The notes under the pieces: generated by a model
What the model was told of the DNA's origin: nothing
The model's input: only the letters and a program-made list of their open reading frames with translations
Database searches by the model: none
Made by a program: the position numbers and the translations under genes
Shown: positions 17,918 to 30,148 of the stretch, piece by piece
How positions within the stretch are numbered: the first letter of the stretch is position 1
How the letters are laid out: each line of letters begins with the position of its first letter
DNA from: Acetobacteraceae bacterium
Lineage (GTDB): Bacteria > Pseudomonadota > Alphaproteobacteria > Acetobacterales > Acetobacteraceae
NCBI GenBank assembly: GCA_024280945.1
Contig: JAMXLO010000153.1
Location: 1 to 48,435 of the forward strand
Length of the DNA stretch: 48,435 bases
Reading direction: 5' to 3'

Positions 17918-18568
17918 ATGGGCGAAAGCGCGCAGACAAACCCGGTACCGATGCGGGACAGCTTCCAGCCGTCGACCTTCGCCTTCGATGCGGAAAGCGA
18001 AGGGGCGATTCCGGGCATACTTGCGAAGTATCCGGCGGGTCGGCAGGCGAGTGCGGTGCTTCCTATGTTGTACTTGGTACAGAACCAGATGCGAAGACAG
18101 ACCGGAAGCGCCTGGGTGCCGATTGCCGGTATGGACGAAGTGGCGCGGCGGCTCGATATGGCGCCAATCCGTGTCTATGAAGTCGCCACGTTCTATTTCA
18201 TGTTCAACCTGAAGCCCATTGGCACGTATCATCTCCAGGTCTGCACCACGACGCCATGTTGGTTGCGCGGCTCCGATGAGGTGGTGGCGGCCTGTCGCGC
18301 GGCGACCGGCATCGAAGGCTGGGGCGAGACCAGTGGTGATGGTGTGTTCACCATGACTGAGGTCGAATGTCTGGGTGCCTGCGTGAACGCGCCGATCATC
18401 CAGGTCAACGACGATTTCTATGAAGACCTCGATGGCGACAGCACGAAGCAGTTGCTGGAAGCGCTGCGTCGGGGAGAACCACCCAAGCCCGGTTCCGTGA
18501 AGGGCCGCCAGACATCCGCGCCGGAGGGCGGTCCTACGACGCTGACGACGCTGCAGTTCGAGAGCTGA
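17918..18568 (+). CDS. nuoE: NADH-quinone oxidoreductase subunit E
   Basis: A 216-residue thioredoxin-fold [2Fe-2S] (N1a) subunit of the NADH-input module. The four cysteine ligands are visible: CTTTPC as CX4C, then CLGACVNAP as CX3C. An approximately 30-residue Pro/Gly-rich tail is typical of alphaproteobacteria. It begins 3 bases after nuoD. N1a acts as an off-path electron store next to the FMN in NuoF. Confidence 0.98.
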   Translation: MGESAQTNPVPMRDSFQPSTFAFDAESEGAIPGILAKYPAGRQASAVLPMLYLVQNQMRRQTGSAWVPIAGMDEVARRLDMAPIRVYEVATFYFMFNLKPIGTYHLQVCTTTPCWLRGSDEVVAACRAATGIEGWGETSGDGVFTMTEVECLGACVNAPIIQVNDDFYEDLDGDSTKQLLEALRRGEPPKPGSVKGRQTSAPEGGPTTLTTLQFES

Positions 18569-18571
18569 TCG

Positions 18572-19864
18572 ATGTTGCTGGATAAAGACCGCATATTCAC
18601 CAACCTCTATGGTCTGCACGACCCTTTGCTAAAGGGTGCGCGCGCGCGTGGTGACTGGGACGCGACGAAAGCGATCCTGGAGAAAGGTCGCGACGCGATC
18701 GTCGAGGAGGTGAAGGCTTCCGGCCTGCGCGGCCGCGGCGGCGCTGGTTTCCCGACTGGCCTGAAATGGTCGTTCATGCCGAAGCAGTCGGACCGGCCGT
18801 GCTATCTCGTGGTGAATGCCGATGAGAGCGAGCCCGGCACCTGCAAGGATCGTGACATCCTCCGACACGATCCGCACAAGCTTATCGAGGGCTGCCTCGT
18901 TGCCGGATTCGCGATGGGTGCATGCGCTGCGTATATCTACATCCGTGGCGAGTTCGCCAATGAGGCGAAGGTTCTGCAGGCGGCAATCGACGAGGCATAT
19001 GCGGCAGGGCTGATCGGCAAAGAGGCCTGCGGCTCCGGTTATTCGTTTGACGTGTTCCTGCATCGGGGCGCGGGTGCGTATATCTGCGGCGAAGAGACCG
19101 GGCTGTTGGAGAGCCTGGAAGGCAAGAAGGGTCTGCCGCGGCTAAAGCCGCCCTTTCCTGCTGCTGTGGGGCTGTATGGCTGCCCATCCACGGTGAACAA
19201 CGTCGAAAGCATTGCCGTCGCGCCAACCATCATGCGGCGCGGCGCTGCATGGTTCAATTCGCTGGGGCGTCCAAGGAATTCCGGGCAGAAGGTCTTCTGC
19301 ATTTCTGGCCACGTGAACAAGCCGTGTAACGTGGAAGAAGAGCTGGGCATTCCGCTCCGCGAACTGATCGAGCGATATGCTGGCGGGGTGCGTGGCGGCT
19401 GGGACAATCTGCTGGCGGTGATCCCTGGCGGTGCATCGGTGCCGGTGATTCCGAAGAGCGTCTGCGACGATGTCCTGATGGACTTTGACTCATTGCGCGA
19501 CGTGAAGAGCGGCCTTGGCACCGCAGCGGTGATTGTCATGGACAAGTCGACCGACATCATCAAGGCAATCGCGCGTCTCTCGAAATTCTACATGCACGAG
19601 AGCTGCGGTCAGTGCACGCCATGTCGCGAAGGCACCGGGTGGATGTGGCGGGTGATGACGCGCATGGTGGCGGGCAGGGCGGAGGTCGGCGAGATCGACA
19701 CACTGGATCAGGTCACTCGACAGATCGAGGGCCACACGATCTGTGCGTTGGGCGACGCCGCCGCATGGCCGATCCAAGGCTTGATCCGCCATTTCCGACC
19801 GGAGATGGAACAGCGCATCGCTGCCTATAAGGCGCGGGCCCCGATGCCGATGGCGGCGGAGTAG
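18572..19864 (+). CDS. nuoF: NADH-quinone oxidoreductase subunit F
   Basis: A 430-residue NADH- and FMN-binding subunit, the entry point of electrons. The glycine-rich [16 protein letters not shown] holds FMN and NADH, and [15 protein letters not shown] and AYIYIRGEF are further family blocks. Cluster N3 is held by [12 protein letters not shown] plus a later Cys in HTICALGD. It starts 3 bases after nuoE, with which it forms the dehydrogenase module. Confidence 0.98.
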   Translation: MLLDKDRIFTNLYGLHDPLLKGARARGDWDATKAILEKGRDAIVEEVKASGLRGRGGAGFPTGLKWSFMPKQSDRPCYLVVNADESEPGTCKDRDILRHDPHKLIEGCLVAGFAMGACAAYIYIRGEFANEAKVLQAAIDEAYAAGLIGKEACGSGYSFDVFLHRGAGAYICGEETGLLESLEGKKGLPRLKPPFPAAVGLYGCPSTVNNVESIAVAPTIMRRGAAWFNSLGRPRNSGQKVFCISGHVNKPCNVEEELGIPLRELIERYAGGVRGGWDNLLAVIPGGASVPVIPKSVCDDVLMDFDSLRDVKSGLGTAAVIVMDKSTDIIKAIARLSKFYMHESCGQCTPCREGTGWMWRVMTRMVAGRAEVGEIDTLDQVTRQIEGHTICALGDAAAWPIQGLIRHFRPEMEQRIAAYKARAPMPMAAE

Positions 19865-19868
19865 TCGC

Positions 19869-21923
19869 ATGGCCAAAGTCACCGTCGACGGCATCGAGGT
19901 CGAAGTTCCCAACGGCTCGTCTGTGCTCCAGGCCTGTGAGGCCGCTGGCAAGGAGATCCCTCGCTTCTGCTATCACGACCGTCTGTCCATCGCCGGCAAC
20001 TGCCGCATGTGTCTGGTCGAGATCGAGAAGGCACCCCCGAAGCCGATTTCCTCGTGCACCTATCCGGTTGCGGACGGCATGGTGGTGCACACTGACTCAC
20101 CGATGGTACGCAACGGCCGCCGCGGGGTTATGGAATTCCTGCTGATCAATCACCCGCTCGACTGCCCGATCTGTGACCAGGGCGGCGAGTGCGATCTGCA
20201 GGACCAAGCCATGGGCTATGGCATGGATCACTCGCGCTATGCCGAGAACAAGCGCGCAGTGAAGGACAAGAACCTCGGTCCTTTGGTGAAGACGGTGATG
20301 ACGCGCTGCATCCACTGCACGCGCTGTATTCGCTTCATCGCCGAGGTCGCCGGTGTCCCCGACCTCGGCGCCACCTCGCGCGGCGAGCACATGGAAGTCG
20401 GCACCTATGTGGAAAAGGCTCTGGGTTCCGAACTCTCGGGCAATATCATCGATCTCTGCCCGGTCGGCGCGCTCACCTCGAAGCCATATGCATTTGTCGC
20501 ACGGCCATGGGAGCTGACGAAGATCGACAGCATCGATGTGCTCGACGCGGTTGGCACCAACATCCGCGTCGATGCGCGCGGGCCTGAAGTGTTGCGCATC
20601 CTGCCGCGGACCAATGAGGACGTGAACGAGGAATGGCTCGCGGACAAGTCGCGTTTCGCACTCGACGGTCTGCGGCGCCGGCGCCTCGATCGTCCGTGGG
20701 TGCGACGCGACGGCAAGCTGATCGAAGCATCGTGGTCCGAAGCATTCGCCGCGATCGCCGAGAAACTGCACGGTCTGACCGGCGATCGCATCGGTGCCAT
20801 CGCCGGCGATCTGTGCGACGCGGAAAGCATGCTGGCGCTCAAGGAACTCATGGCGTCGCTCGGTTCGGCCAATCTCGACTGCCGCCAGGACGGCGCGCAC
20901 CTCAACGCATCGCGGCGCGACTTCTATACTTTCAATACCACAATCGCCGGCATCGAAGAGGCCGATGCGATCCTGCTGATCGGCACCAATCCGCGCCGGG
21001 AGGCGCCGGTACTGAATGCACGCATCCGCAAGCGCTGGCTGAACGGCAACATCCCGATCGGGCTTATCGGTACCGAGACCGACGTGACCTATCGTGTTCA
21101 GCAACTGGGGCACGGACCGGTGGTGCTGAACGCACTGAACGAAGCATTCGCCGGTAAGCTGCGTAATGCAAAGAAGCCCATGATCATCGTTGGTCAGGCG
21201 GCATTGGCGCGTCCGGATGGCGCCGCGGTGCTCGCCGCTGCATGGAGGCTTGCGGCGTCGGTCGGTGCGCTGACCGCCGAGTGGCACGGCTTCAATGTAC
21301 TGCACACCGCTGCTGCGCGGGTTGGCGCATTGGATCTGGGCTTCGTTCCTGGTGCCAACGACAAGTCGATGGCGCAGATGCTGGACGGCGGCGTCGACGT
21401 GCTGTGGTTGCTGGGCGCAGACGAATTCGACACCGCGCGCATCGGCGACAGGACGTTCGTTGTCTATCAGGGCCATCACGGCGATGCAGGTGCGGCGCGG
21501 GCGGACGTGATCCTGCCGGGTGCTGCCTATACCGAGAAGCCCGGCACCTACGTCAACACCGAGGGCCGGGTGCAGCGCGGCCTGCTCGCAGTCTATCCGC
21601 CTGGCGATGCGCGCGAGGACTGGAAGATTCTGCGCGCGTTCAGCGAAGTGATCGGTCATACACTGCCGTACGATACGATAGACGCGCTGCGCAAACGGCT
21701 GGAGCTGGTCAATCCCGTATTCGCGCGCATCGGTTTCCTGCCTCGCTTCGGTGCCACGGATCAGGCGGGGCCAGCCGGCGATCCTGTTGCGCTGTCGGAT
21801 ACGCCGTTCGTGCCGGCCATCGCCGACTACTATCAGACTGATCCGGTCAGCCGCGCCAGTCCGACGATGGCCGCCTGCACCGCAACGTTCGCGACCACGC
21901 CGCTGGTCGCGGCAGCCGAGTAG
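19869..21923 (+). CDS. nuoG: NADH-quinone oxidoreductase subunit G
   Basis: A 684-residue subunit carrying three clusters. The N-terminal ferredoxin domain has [17 protein letters not shown] for N1b. [18 protein letters not shown] carries N5, which has an unusual His ligand. [11 protein letters not shown] plus [12 protein letters not shown] carries N4. A molybdopterin-oxidoreductase-like domain without cofactor follows from about 220. I see no extra CxxC set for an N7 cluster, consistent with alphaproteobacterial and mitochondrial versions. Confidence 0.98.
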   Translation: MAKVTVDGIEVEVPNGSSVLQACEAAGKEIPRFCYHDRLSIAGNCRMCLVEIEKAPPKPISSCTYPVADGMVVHTDSPMVRNGRRGVMEFLLINHPLDCPICDQGGECDLQDQAMGYGMDHSRYAENKRAVKDKNLGPLVKTVMTRCIHCTRCIRFIAEVAGVPDLGATSRGEHMEVGTYVEKALGSELSGNIIDLCPVGALTSKPYAFVARPWELTKIDSIDVLDAVGTNIRVDARGPEVLRILPRTNEDVNEEWLADKSRFALDGLRRRRLDRPWVRRDGKLIEASWSEAFAAIAEKLHGLTGDRIGAIAGDLCDAESMLALKELMASLGSANLDCRQDGAHLNASRRDFYTFNTTIAGIEEADAILLIGTNPRREAPVLNARIRKRWLNGNIPIGLIGTETDVTYRVQQLGHGPVVLNALNEAFAGKLRNAKKPMIIVGQAALARPDGAAVLAAAWRLAASVGALTAEWHGFNVLHTAAARVGALDLGFVPGANDKSMAQMLDGGVDVLWLLGADEFDTARIGDRTFVVYQGHHGDAGAARADVILPGAAYTEKPGTYVNTEGRVQRGLLAVYPPGDAREDWKILRAFSEVIGHTLPYDTIDALRKRLELVNPVFARIGFLPRFGATDQAGPAGDPVALSDTPFVPAIADYYQTDPVSRASPTMAACTATFATTPLVAAAE

Positions 21924-21927
21924 CGCG

Positions 21928-22935
21928 ATGCAGTCTTTCTTCTACGACACCTATATCGGCCTGCTGATCCTGACGTTCGCCGAGGCGCTGGCTCTGTTGG
22001 TGCCTTTACTGATCGGGGTTGCCTACCTGACCTACGCCGAGCGCAAGGTACTGGCGGCGATACAGCTTCGCAAAGGGCCGAATGTTGTCGGTCCTTTCGG
22101 TCTGCTGCAGCCGTTCGCCGATGCGCTGAAGATGATCATGAAAGAGACGATCATCCCGGCGGGTGCCAACCGGTTGCTGTTCCTGATGGCGCCGATGCTC
22201 ACTTTTAGCCTGGCGATGATCGCCTGGGCGGTGATCCCGGTGAATGCCGGCTGGGCCATTGCCGACATCAATGTCGGGATACTGTATCTGTTCGCGATCA
22301 GCTCTCTTGGAGTCTACGGCATCATCATTGCCGGTTGGGCTTCCAATTCTAAATACGCATTCCTTGGTGCCCTGCGCAGCGCCGCGCAGATGGTGAGCTA
22401 TGAAGTCTCGATGGGCTTCGTCCTCGTCTCCGTTTTGCTCTGCGTCGGCAGCCTGAATCTGACGGACATCGTGCTCGCGCAGCACCGCGTATGGTTCTGC
22501 CTGCCGCTGTTTCCAATGTTCATCGTGTTCTTCGTCTCCGCACTGGCGGAGACGAACCGGTCGCCGTTCGACCTGCCGGAAGGCGAGAGCGAGATTGTCG
22601 CCGGCTTCTTCGTTGAGTACAGCGCCATGGCCTTCGCGCTATTCTTTCTCGGCGAATACGCCAACATGATCCTGATGAGCGGGATGACCACCATCCTGTT
22701 CCTGGGCGGCTGGCTCGGCCCATTCGGCATCCTGCCGCAGCTTGGCCCGTTGTGGTTCATCCTGAAGGTTTGCTTCTGCCTCTTTGTATTCCTGTGGGTC
22801 CGTGCCACTTTCCCACGCTATCGCTATGATCAGCTGATGCGGCTCGGCTGGAAAGTGTTCCTGCCGCTTTCGCTGTTATGGCTGACGCTGACCGCGGCAG
22901 CGCTAATGGTGTTCGGGTGGCTGCCCAATGCTTGA
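21928..22935 (+). CDS. nuoH: NADH-quinone oxidoreductase subunit H
   Basis: A 335-residue, eight-helix membrane subunit that joins the peripheral arm to the proton pumps and forms the mouth of the quinone tunnel. Conserved loops are readable: [17 protein letters not shown], then [17 protein letters not shown], and [16 protein letters not shown] with its acidic residues. ATG 21928 lies 4 bases after the nuoG stop; the open frame upstream lies inside nuoG and is not used. Confidence 0.98.
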   Translation: MQSFFYDTYIGLLILTFAEALALLVPLLIGVAYLTYAERKVLAAIQLRKGPNVVGPFGLLQPFADALKMIMKETIIPAGANRLLFLMAPMLTFSLAMIAWAVIPVNAGWAIADINVGILYLFAISSLGVYGIIIAGWASNSKYAFLGALRSAAQMVSYEVSMGFVLVSVLLCVGSLNLTDIVLAQHRVWFCLPLFPMFIVFFVSALAETNRSPFDLPEGESEIVAGFFVEYSAMAFALFFLGEYANMILMSGMTTILFLGGWLGPFGILPQLGPLWFILKVCFCLFVFLWVRATFPRYRYDQLMRLGWKVFLPLSLLWLTLTAAALMVFGWLPNA

Positions 22936-22949
22936 GGGATCTTGACCGC

Positions 22950-23438
22950 ATGGCCTTTCTCGACCGCACCGCACGCAGCATGCTGCTCGGCGAACTCGTC
23001 GCCGGACTCGGACTGACGCTGCGCTATTTCTTTAAGCCGAAGGCGACGATCAACTATCCATATGAAAAGGGGCCGCTCAGCCCACGGTTCAAAGGCGAGC
23101 ACGCACTGCGCCGTTATCCCAATGGCGAGGAACGCTGCATTGCATGCAAACTGTGCGAGGCGATCTGCCCGGCCCAGGCCATTACTATCGAGGCTGAACC
23201 GCGCGAAGACGGCTCCCGCCGCACCACGCGCTACGACATTGACATGACGAAATGCATCTACTGCGGTCTGTGCGAGGAAGCCTGCCCGGTAGACGCCATC
23301 GTTGAAGGTCCGAACTTCGAGTTCGCTACCGAGACGCGTGAAGAACTTCTCTACGACAAGGCTAAGTTGCTGGCAAACGGCGATCGCTGGGAACCGGAGA
23401 TCGCCCGCCGGCTGGAGTTGGACGCGCCGTACAGATGA
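22950..23438 (+). CDS. nuoI: NADH-quinone oxidoreductase subunit I
   Basis: A 162-residue subunit with two [4Fe-4S] clusters (N6a, N6b) bridging NuoG and NuoB. The two ferredoxin-type motifs are [12 protein letters not shown] and [12 protein letters not shown]. The N-terminal amphipathic helix ([18 protein letters not shown]) anchors it at the membrane surface. The stop overlaps nuoJ (ATGA). Confidence 0.98.
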   Translation: MAFLDRTARSMLLGELVAGLGLTLRYFFKPKATINYPYEKGPLSPRFKGEHALRRYPNGEERCIACKLCEAICPAQAITIEAEPREDGSRRTTRYDIDMTKCIYCGLCEEACPVDAIVEGPNFEFATETREELLYDKAKLLANGDRWEPEIARRLELDAPYR

Positions 23439-24109
23439 TCGCCAACATCGCCTTTTACGTCTGCTCGATCATCCTGCTCGCCTCCGCCGCTCTGGTCGTC
23501 AGTTCGCGCAATCCCGTGCATTCGGTGCTTTTCCTCATCCTATCCTTCTTCAACGCAGCGGTACTTTTTCTGATCGCCGGAGCCGAGTTCCTCGCGCTGA
23601 TTCTGGTTATCGTCTACGTGGGCGCGGTCGCAGTGCTGTTCCTGTTCGTCGTGATGATGCTGGATATCGACTTTGCCGAATTGCGCAGTGGCTTCCAACG
23701 CTACCTGCCGGTGGGCGCCACCGTCGGCGCGGTGTTGTTCGTTGAACTCGTGTTTGTCCTGGGTGGCTGGGAATTCGCGCCGCAGGCGCCGGTACTGCGG
23801 TTTTCGCCCGCACCGGCGAACGTCTCCAATACGGCTGCATTGGGTCGGCTGCTTTATACTGACTACATCTTCCTGTTTCAGGCAGCCGGCATACTGCTGT
23901 TGGTGGCGATGATCGGCGCCATCGTGCTGACGCTGCGTGACCGTAAAACCTCACGTCACCAAAGCATCCGGGCGCAAACAGATCGCACCGTGGCCGAGAC
24001 GCTGGAACTGGTCACCGTCACGGTCGGCGCCGGAGTAAAGGAGATCGGCATCTTGCGGCCGAAGCCCGTGGATCCAGAGCCGGTCGAGGAAGTGCACCAT
24101 GGCAACTGA
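23435..24109 (+). CDS. nuoJ: NADH-quinone oxidoreductase subunit J
   Basis: A 224-residue membrane subunit with five helices (residues about 1-175), including [20 protein letters not shown], which contains the flexible helix region important for coupling. A charged cytoplasmic tail of about 50 residues follows; it is longer than in E. coli but common in alphaproteobacteria. It overlaps nuoI by 4 and nuoK by 11 bases. Confidence 0.96.
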   Translation: MIANIAFYVCSIILLASAALVVSSRNPVHSVLFLILSFFNAAVLFLIAGAEFLALILVIVYVGAVAVLFLFVVMMLDIDFAELRSGFQRYLPVGATVGAVLFVELVFVLGGWEFAPQAPVLRFSPAPANVSNTAALGRLLYTDYIFLFQAAGILLLVAMIGAIVLTLRDRKTSRHQSIRAQTDRTVAETLELVTVTVGAGVKEIGILRPKPVDPEPVEEVHHGN

Positions 24110-24413
24110 AGTCGGGCTCGGCCATTACCTGGTTGTGTCCGCAATCCTGCTGGTGCTGGCGATCTTCGGCATTTTCCTCAACCGTAAGAACGTCATCATT
24201 ATTCTCATGTCGATCGAGCTGATGCTGCTTGCGGTTAACCTGAACCTGGTGGCGTTCTCCGCCGCACTCGGCGATCTGGTCGGCCAGGTGTTCGCGATGT
24301 TCGTGCTGACGGTCGCTGCAGCCGAAGCAGCGATCGGATTGGCGATCGTCGTCATCTACTTCCGCAATCGCGGCTCGATCCAGGTCGAGGATGTCAACCT
24401 GATGAAGGGCTGA
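24099..24413 (+). CDS. nuoK: NADH-quinone oxidoreductase subunit K
   Basis: A 104-residue, three-helix membrane subunit. The conserved acidic residues of the proton-transfer path are present: Glu in [16 protein letters not shown] and Glu in [13 protein letters not shown]. The start lies within the end of nuoJ, so translation is probably coupled. Confidence 0.98.
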   Translation: MATEVGLGHYLVVSAILLVLAIFGIFLNRKNVIIILMSIELMLLAVNLNLVAFSAALGDLVGQVFAMFVLTVAAAEAAIGLAIVVIYFRNRGSIQVEDVNLMKG

Positions 24414-24452
24414 ACAAGTGCTCGCAGCTCAAGGTCTCCGGAGGGGGACCGC

Positions 24453-26384
24453 ATGATCTACGCGGTCGCGGTCTTTGCGCCGCTATTCGGCTCGCTGGTG
24501 TCGGGCCTGCTTGGCCGCGCGATTGGCGATCGTGCCGCAGAGGCGGTGTCCATTTTGTGCATGCTGGTCGCCGCGGTGCTCGGTCCGTTGGCCTGCTTCC
24601 AGCTTGTCTCCGGCGAAGCCGACGCTGGGTCGGTCTATCTTGCGAACTGGATCGAGGCAGGACGTTTTCACGTCACCTGGCAGCTGCGCTACGACACGTT
24701 GTCCGCGGCCATGGTCGCCATGGTGACCTTCGTCTCGATGCTGATCCATGTCTATTCGATCGGATACATGGCGCACGACGCCTACCCACACTACCGGTTC
24801 TTCTCCTACCTCTCGCTGTTCACCTTCTCGATGCTGATGCTGGTGACTGCGGATAACCTGCTGCAGCTTTTCTTTGGTTGGGAAGGCGTGGGCCTCTGCT
24901 CGTACCTGCTGATCGGCTATTGGTACGACCGCCCATCTGCCAATGCCGCCGCCATCAAAGCCTTCATTGTCAACCGTATTGGCGATCTCGCTTTTGCGGT
25001 CGGTGTCGCGCTGGTCTTCTTCAAGTTCGGCTCGATTGAATTCTCCACTATCTTTCCTGCAATCCCGCAGCATCAGGCGGATACCTACTCGGTCCTGGGC
25101 GGCACTTTCCCTGCCTTCGAAGTCATCGGTGTGCTGTTGTTCATCGGTGCGATGGGCAAGTCGGCACAGATCGGCCTGCATGTCTGGCTGCCCGACGCGA
25201 TGGAAGGCCCCACACCGGTGTCCGCGCTGATCCACGCGGCGACGATGGTGACAGCCGGCGTGTTCCTGGTGGCGCGCATGTCGCCGCTTTACGAATTCGC
25301 CCCCTTCGCCCTCGGCATGGTCACCTTCATCGGTGCGACAACGGCGCTGTTTGCGGCCACAATTGGCTGCGCACAGAATGACATCAAGCGAGTGATCGCC
25401 TATTCCACCTGCTCGCAGCTTGGCTACATGTTCACGGCCGCGGGTGTCGGAGCGTTTCAGGTGTCGATCTTTCATCTGATGACCCACGCATTCTTCAAGG
25501 CACTCTTGTTCCTGAGCGCGGGGTCGGTGATCCACGCCATGTCCGATGAACAGGACATGCGGAAGATGGGCGGGCTCGGGCGGATGATCCCATGGACCTG
25601 CACGGTCATGTGGATCGGCAGTCTGGCTTTGTCCGGCATACCACCATTCGCCGGATATTATTCGAAGGACGCGATCATCGCCGCCTCGTTCGCCTCCGGC
25701 ACCGGCATCGGCATGTATGGATTCGTCTGCACGGTGCTGGCAGCGTTCCTCACCGCCTTCTATTCGTGGCGTCTGCTGATCATGACATTCCACGGCAAGC
25801 CGCGCGCCGATCATCACGTGCTGGAACACGTGCATGAAAGTCCGTGGGTAATGATCGGGCCGCTGCTGGTGCTCGCCCTCGGCGCGCTGATTGCCGGCAA
25901 GCTGCTGGATCCGTGGTTCATCGGCGAGGACTGGCAGGCGTTCTGGAATGGCAGCATCTTCAACGCGCCAAACAATCACGTTCTGGCCGCGCTGGAGAGC
26001 GTGCCCCCCTGGGCAGAATTGGCACCACTGGTGATGGGCCTGGCCGGCATCGCGCTCGCCTACCTGATGTACATGGTGTTCCCATTGCTGCCGATGCGGC
26101 TCGCCACGCAGTTCCGTGGCATCTATCTGTTCCTACTGAACAAGTGGTACTTCGACGAACTGTATGACGCGATCTTCGTGCGACCGGCGATCCGGCTGGC
26201 GCGAACACTGTGGCAGACCGGCGATGCGACGCTAATCGATGGCGTGCCGAATGGGCTGGCCGAACTCACAGTGGACGGCTCGCGCCAAGCGGTGAAGATC
26301 CAAACTGGCTCGCTCGCCGTGTATGCGTTTGTCATGCTGATAGGCGTCGTGCTGTTGGTCGGCATCTTCCTGGTGTCGCGATGA
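24453..26384 (+). CDS. nuoL: NADH-quinone oxidoreductase subunit L
   Basis: A 643-residue antiporter-like proton-pumping subunit at the far end of the membrane arm, with about 16 helices and the long lateral helix near the C-terminus. Landmarks are [20 protein letters not shown] with the key Glu, [16 protein letters not shown] with the key His, and [17 protein letters not shown]. It has a good ribosome binding site (GGAGGGGG) and 39 bases separate it from nuoK. Its stop overlaps nuoM by 4 bases. Confidence 0.98.
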   Translation: MIYAVAVFAPLFGSLVSGLLGRAIGDRAAEAVSILCMLVAAVLGPLACFQLVSGEADAGSVYLANWIEAGRFHVTWQLRYDTLSAAMVAMVTFVSMLIHVYSIGYMAHDAYPHYRFFSYLSLFTFSMLMLVTADNLLQLFFGWEGVGLCSYLLIGYWYDRPSANAAAIKAFIVNRIGDLAFAVGVALVFFKFGSIEFSTIFPAIPQHQADTYSVLGGTFPAFEVIGVLLFIGAMGKSAQIGLHVWLPDAMEGPTPVSALIHAATMVTAGVFLVARMSPLYEFAPFALGMVTFIGATTALFAATIGCAQNDIKRVIAYSTCSQLGYMFTAAGVGAFQVSIFHLMTHAFFKALLFLSAGSVIHAMSDEQDMRKMGGLGRMIPWTCTVMWIGSLALSGIPPFAGYYSKDAIIAASFASGTGIGMYGFVCTVLAAFLTAFYSWRLLIMTFHGKPRADHHVLEHVHESPWVMIGPLLVLALGALIAGKLLDPWFIGEDWQAFWNGSIFNAPNNHVLAALESVPPWAELAPLVMGLAGIALAYLMYMVFPLLPMRLATQFRGIYLFLLNKWYFDELYDAIFVRPAIRLARTLWQTGDATLIDGVPNGLAELTVDGSRQAVKIQTGSLAVYAFVMLIGVVLLVGIFLVSR

Positions 26385-27898
26385 ACGCCGCCGGCTTTCC
26401 CATCCTGTCGCTGATCACCTGGCTGCCGCTGGTCGGCTGCCTGATCATTATGTCGGTACGCGGCGACGAAGCGACGGTTGCCTCGAACGCACGCTGGACT
26501 GCGCTATGGACCAGCCTGATCGTGCTGGTACTGTCCTTCGTGCTCTGGGTGAAGTTCGATCCTGGTGAGCCGGGCTTCCAGTTCATCGAGGAAATTCCGT
26601 GGCTGCCGGAATATGGCGTTGGCTACAAGATGGGCGTGGATGGCATCTCGGTGATGTTCGTGTTGCTATCCACCCTTCTGACGCCGATCTGCGTCCTGGC
26701 GAGCTGGGATTCCATCACGCGCTTCGTGCGCGAATACATGATGACCTTCCTGTTGCTCGAAACAATGATGGTCGGCATGTTCAGCGCGCTCGACTTCGTC
26801 GTGTTCTACGTCTTCTTCGAAGGCGTGCTGATACCGATGTTTGTTATCATCGGGGTTTGGGGCGGCCCACGACGCGTCTATTCGGCCTTCAAGTTCTTTC
26901 TCTACACGTTTACCGGCTCTGTACTGATGCTGCTGGCATTACTGGCCATGTGGTTTCAGGCTGGCACCACCGACATCCCTACGCTGCTGAGGACACCGAT
27001 GCCGGTGGGAATGCAGAACTGGCTGTTCCTGGCCTTTTTCGCATCCTTCGCGGTGAAGGTGCCGATGTGGCCGGTACACACCTGGTTGCCCGACGCGCAT
27101 GTCGAGGCACCCACGGCTGGTTCCGTCATTCTGGCCGGCGTGCTGCTGAAGATGGGCGGCTATGGGTTCCTGCGCTTCTCGGTGCCGATGCTGCCACAGG
27201 CGTCTGCGCATTTTGCGCCGCTGATCTACACGTTGTCCGTCGTCGCCGTGATCTACACGTCGCTTGTGGCGCTGGCGCAGGAGGACATGAAGAAGCTGAT
27301 CGCCTATTCGTCCGTCGCCCATATGGGCGTGGTGACCATCGGCATCTTTACCTTCAACGTGCAGGGCATTCAGGGCGCGATGTTCCAGATGCTGTCGCAT
27401 GGCATCGTGTCCGCGGCACTGTTCCTGGTCGTGGGTGTCGTCTACGACCGCATGCACACGCGTGAGATTGCGCGGTACGGCGGTCTCGCCGACAGGATGC
27501 CGCTATACGCGCTGACCTTCATGATCTTCACCCTGGCCTCGTGCGGCCTGCCAGGCACATCTGGCTTCGTTGGCGAATTCCTCGTCATCGTGGGTGCGCT
27601 GCAGGTCAACTTCTGGTTGGCGCTGCTCGGCGCCATGGGCATGATCCTGGGCGTTGCCTACATGCTCTATCTCTATCGCCGGGTGATTTTCGGCCGGCTC
27701 ACCAAGCCGGATCTGCTGTCGATCCTGGACCTGTCCCCGCGTGAGATCGCGGTGTTTGTCCCGCTGATCCTGATTACCCTGTGGATGGGCATTGCCCCGA
27801 CCAGCTTCAGCAGCTTCTGGGATGCTTCTGTCGCCTCCATGGTGCAGCAGCATGCGGCAGCGGTGACCTCGGCTGCCAAACTGGCAGAGGCGCGCTGA
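26381..27898 (+). CDS. nuoM: NADH-quinone oxidoreductase subunit M
   Basis: A 505-residue antiporter-like proton-pumping subunit, about 14 helices. It shows [20 protein letters not shown] with the conserved Glu, [20 protein letters not shown] and [13 protein letters not shown], all diagnostic. ATG 26381 overlaps the nuoL TGA; the longer open frame lies inside nuoL. The last base of its stop codon is the first base of nuoN. Confidence 0.98.
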   Translation: MNAAGFPILSLITWLPLVGCLIIMSVRGDEATVASNARWTALWTSLIVLVLSFVLWVKFDPGEPGFQFIEEIPWLPEYGVGYKMGVDGISVMFVLLSTLLTPICVLASWDSITRFVREYMMTFLLLETMMVGMFSALDFVVFYVFFEGVLIPMFVIIGVWGGPRRVYSAFKFFLYTFTGSVLMLLALLAMWFQAGTTDIPTLLRTPMPVGMQNWLFLAFFASFAVKVPMWPVHTWLPDAHVEAPTAGSVILAGVLLKMGGYGFLRFSVPMLPQASAHFAPLIYTLSVVAVIYTSLVALAQEDMKKLIAYSSVAHMGVVTIGIFTFNVQGIQGAMFQMLSHGIVSAALFLVVGVVYDRMHTREIARYGGLADRMPLYALTFMIFTLASCGLPGTSGFVGEFLVIVGALQVNFWLALLGAMGMILGVAYMLYLYRRVIFGRLTKPDLLSILDLSPREIAVFVPLILITLWMGIAPTSFSSFWDASVASMVQQHAAAVTSAAKLAEAR

Positions 27899-29319
27899 TG
27901 AACTGGGTTCTCGCCCTTCCCGAAATCGTCCTGTCGCTGGTCGCTATGGTGATCCTGATCTTCGGCGTGCTGCGGCAGGATGACAGCTTCTTCCTGTCCA
28001 GTATGTTCGCACTCGGCGGCTTCCTGCTCGCGGCCTTGCTGGTGCTGACGACCGGCTCTGGCATCGGCTATCACGGCCAGTTCGTCGCGGATGCCTTCTC
28101 CAGTCTGGTGAAGATCCTCATCCTGGCGGGCGCCGGCCTCTCGCTGATCCTCTCGCTCGACTACAATCGGCACAACCACATCGCGCGGTTCGAATTTCCT
28201 GTACTGATGCTGCTGTCCGTCACCGGTATGATGGTGATGGCGTCAGCCTCCAACCTCATGACGCTGTATCTCGGGCTCGAGCTTCAGTCCCTGGGCCTCT
28301 ATGTCCTGGCGGCATTTGCCCGCGACGACCTGCGCTCGTCGGAAGCAGGGCTCAAGTACTTCGTGCTCAGCGCGCTGGCGTCGGGGCTGCTGCTCTACGG
28401 CGTGTCGTTGGTCTACGGTTTCTCTGGCACAATGGATTTTGCCGCACTGGCCAGAACCTTGACGATCCCGCAAAGCGCTTCGCCCGGACTGATCGTCGGG
28501 ATTGTGTTCGTTCTTGTCGGCCTTGCGTTCAAGATCTCCGCGGTCCCATTCCACATGTGGACGCCGGATGTCTACGAGGGCGCGCCGACACCGGTCACCG
28601 CGTTCTTCTCGACCGCTCCGAAGGTCGCCGCATTCGCACTGCTGCTGCGCACGATGGCTACGCCATTTGGCCACCAGCTGATCGCGTGGCAGACGCTCAT
28701 CATCATCGTCTCCGTCGCCTCCATGATTCTAGGTGCACTGGCAGCGATCGGGCAAAGCAACATCAAGCGCCTGATGGCGTATTCCTCGATTGGCCACATG
28801 GGCTACGCATTGATCGGGCTGGCGGTTGGCACGCCGGAAGGTGTCCGTGGCGTGCTGATCTATCTGATCGTCTACGTGTTCATGAGTGCGGGCACGTTCG
28901 CCTGCATCATCGCGATGCAGCGTCGTGGCCGCCCGCTGGAACTCATCACTGACCTGAACGGCTTGTCTGCGACCGATCCAGCGCTTGCGCTGGCCATGGC
29001 GATCTTCATGTTCTCGATGGCCGGTGTACCGCCGCTGGCTGGTTTTTTCGGCAAGCTCTACGTGTTCCTTGCCGCTGTCCAGGGGGGCCTGTGGACACTC
29101 GCCGTCATTGGCGTGCTGACCTCGGTGGTGGGCTCCTACTACTATTTGCGGATCGTGAAGCTGATGTATTTCGACGCACCAGAGGAGCCGTTCGACCCGC
29201 GCCCGACCGCGCTGTCGTTTGTCGCCGGCGCGACCGGTCTGTTCACGGCATTCTTCTTCGTTTTCCCGGCGCCGTTCGTTGGCGCAGCCCAGGCGGCCGC
29301 GAAGGTGTTGTTCGGATGA
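27898..29319 (+). CDS. nuoN: NADH-quinone oxidoreductase subunit N
   Basis: A 473-residue antiporter-like proton-pumping subunit, the last gene of the operon. Landmarks are [20 protein letters not shown] with the key Glu, [19 protein letters not shown] and [18 protein letters not shown]. It overlaps nuoM by one base. The next gene (coaX) follows after only 13 bases, so the transcript probably continues. Confidence 0.98.
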   Translation: MNWVLALPEIVLSLVAMVILIFGVLRQDDSFFLSSMFALGGFLLAALLVLTTGSGIGYHGQFVADAFSSLVKILILAGAGLSLILSLDYNRHNHIARFEFPVLMLLSVTGMMVMASASNLMTLYLGLELQSLGLYVLAAFARDDLRSSEAGLKYFVLSALASGLLLYGVSLVYGFSGTMDFAALARTLTIPQSASPGLIVGIVFVLVGLAFKISAVPFHMWTPDVYEGAPTPVTAFFSTAPKVAAFALLLRTMATPFGHQLIAWQTLIIIVSVASMILGALAAIGQSNIKRLMAYSSIGHMGYALIGLAVGTPEGVRGVLIYLIVYVFMSAGTFACIIAMQRRGRPLELITDLNGLSATDPALALAMAIFMFSMAGVPPLAGFFGKLYVFLAAVQGGLWTLAVIGVLTSVVGSYYYLRIVKLMYFDAPEEPFDPRPTALSFVAGATGLFTAFFFVFPAPFVGAAQAAAKVLFG

Positions 29320-29332
29320 AGGGCCTCCGCCC

Positions 29333-30139
29333 ATGCTCCTGGTCATAGACTGCGGCAATACCAACGTCGTGTTCGCCGTGCGCGACGCAACCTCATGGCG
29401 CGGCACGTGGCGCATCCGCACCGAGGCCCAGCGTACCTGCGACGAGTACGGCGTCTGGCTGATGAGCTTGATCGAGCACGCGGGGCTCAGGCGCGAGGAC
29501 ATCTCGGCTGCGGTGATCGGCACGGTCGTCCCCGCTGCTCTGTACCACCTCCGGCGGATGTGCCGCGACTGGTTCAGTGTCGAGCCGCTGGTCGCGCGCT
29601 CGACGTTGGACTGGGGTTTTGATATCCGCGTGAACAACCCGGCAGAGGTCGGTGCCGACCGCCTGCTCAATACGCTCGCCGCTCACCGGCGCTTCACCGG
29701 GCCGCTGATCATCGTGGACTTCGGCACCGCCACTACCTTTGACGTGGTGGACAAGGGAGGCGCGTATGTCGGTGGCGTGATCTGCCCCGGCATCAACCTC
29801 TCGCTGGAAGCGCTGCATCAAGCCGCCGCACAGTTGCCCCGCATCGGCATCGCGCGGCCGCAGGCGGTGATCGGCCGGCAGACGGTGCCGGCGATGCAGT
29901 CTGGCGTCTACTGGGGCTATGTCGCGATGGTGGAGGGCCTGGTTGCGCGGATTAAGGCGGAATACGGTGGCCCGATGAAAGTGGTTGCCACCGGCGGCCT
30001 TGCGTCTCTCCTCGCCGAAGGCACGATGGTGATCGAACAGATCGATCCCGATCTCACCCTCGATGGCCTCCGCATGCTGGCAGAGCGGAACCCGGTCCCC
30101 ACATTGCGCGCTGACAAGAGACTGATCGAACAGGACTGA
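29333..30139 (+). CDS. coaX: Type III pantothenate kinase
   Basis: A 268-residue enzyme of the acetate/sugar kinase-Hsp70-actin fold that phosphorylates pantothenate in the first step of coenzyme A synthesis. The phosphate loop is IDCGNTN at residues 5-11. [16 protein letters not shown] and [15 protein letters not shown] carry the catalytic Asp and the second phosphate motif. It usually needs a monovalent cation and is not inhibited by CoA. ATG 29333 is chosen since the upstream open frame overlaps nuoN. In many alphaproteobacteria birA stands between nuoN and this gene; here it is missing. Confidence 0.95.
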   Translation: MLLVIDCGNTNVVFAVRDATSWRGTWRIRTEAQRTCDEYGVWLMSLIEHAGLRREDISAAVIGTVVPAALYHLRRMCRDWFSVEPLVARSTLDWGFDIRVNNPAEVGADRLLNTLAAHRRFTGPLIIVDFGTATTFDVVDKGGAYVGGVICPGINLSLEALHQAAAQLPRIGIARPQAVIGRQTVPAMQSGVYWGYVAMVEGLVARIKAEYGGPMKVVATGGLASLLAEGTMVIEQIDPDLTLDGLRMLAERNPVPTLRADKRLIEQD

Positions 30140-30148
30140 CAAAGAATA

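Noticed and set aside
20097-21659. A 520-codon open frame opposite nuoG
   Set aside because: It is fully antisense to nuoG, whose cluster motifs are intact. Long antisense frames are expected in GC-rich coding DNA, and the translation is His/Arg-rich with no recognisable domain.
24483-25979. A 498-codon open frame opposite nuoL
   Set aside because: Antisense shadow of nuoL; His/Arg/Gln-rich composition with no family resemblance.
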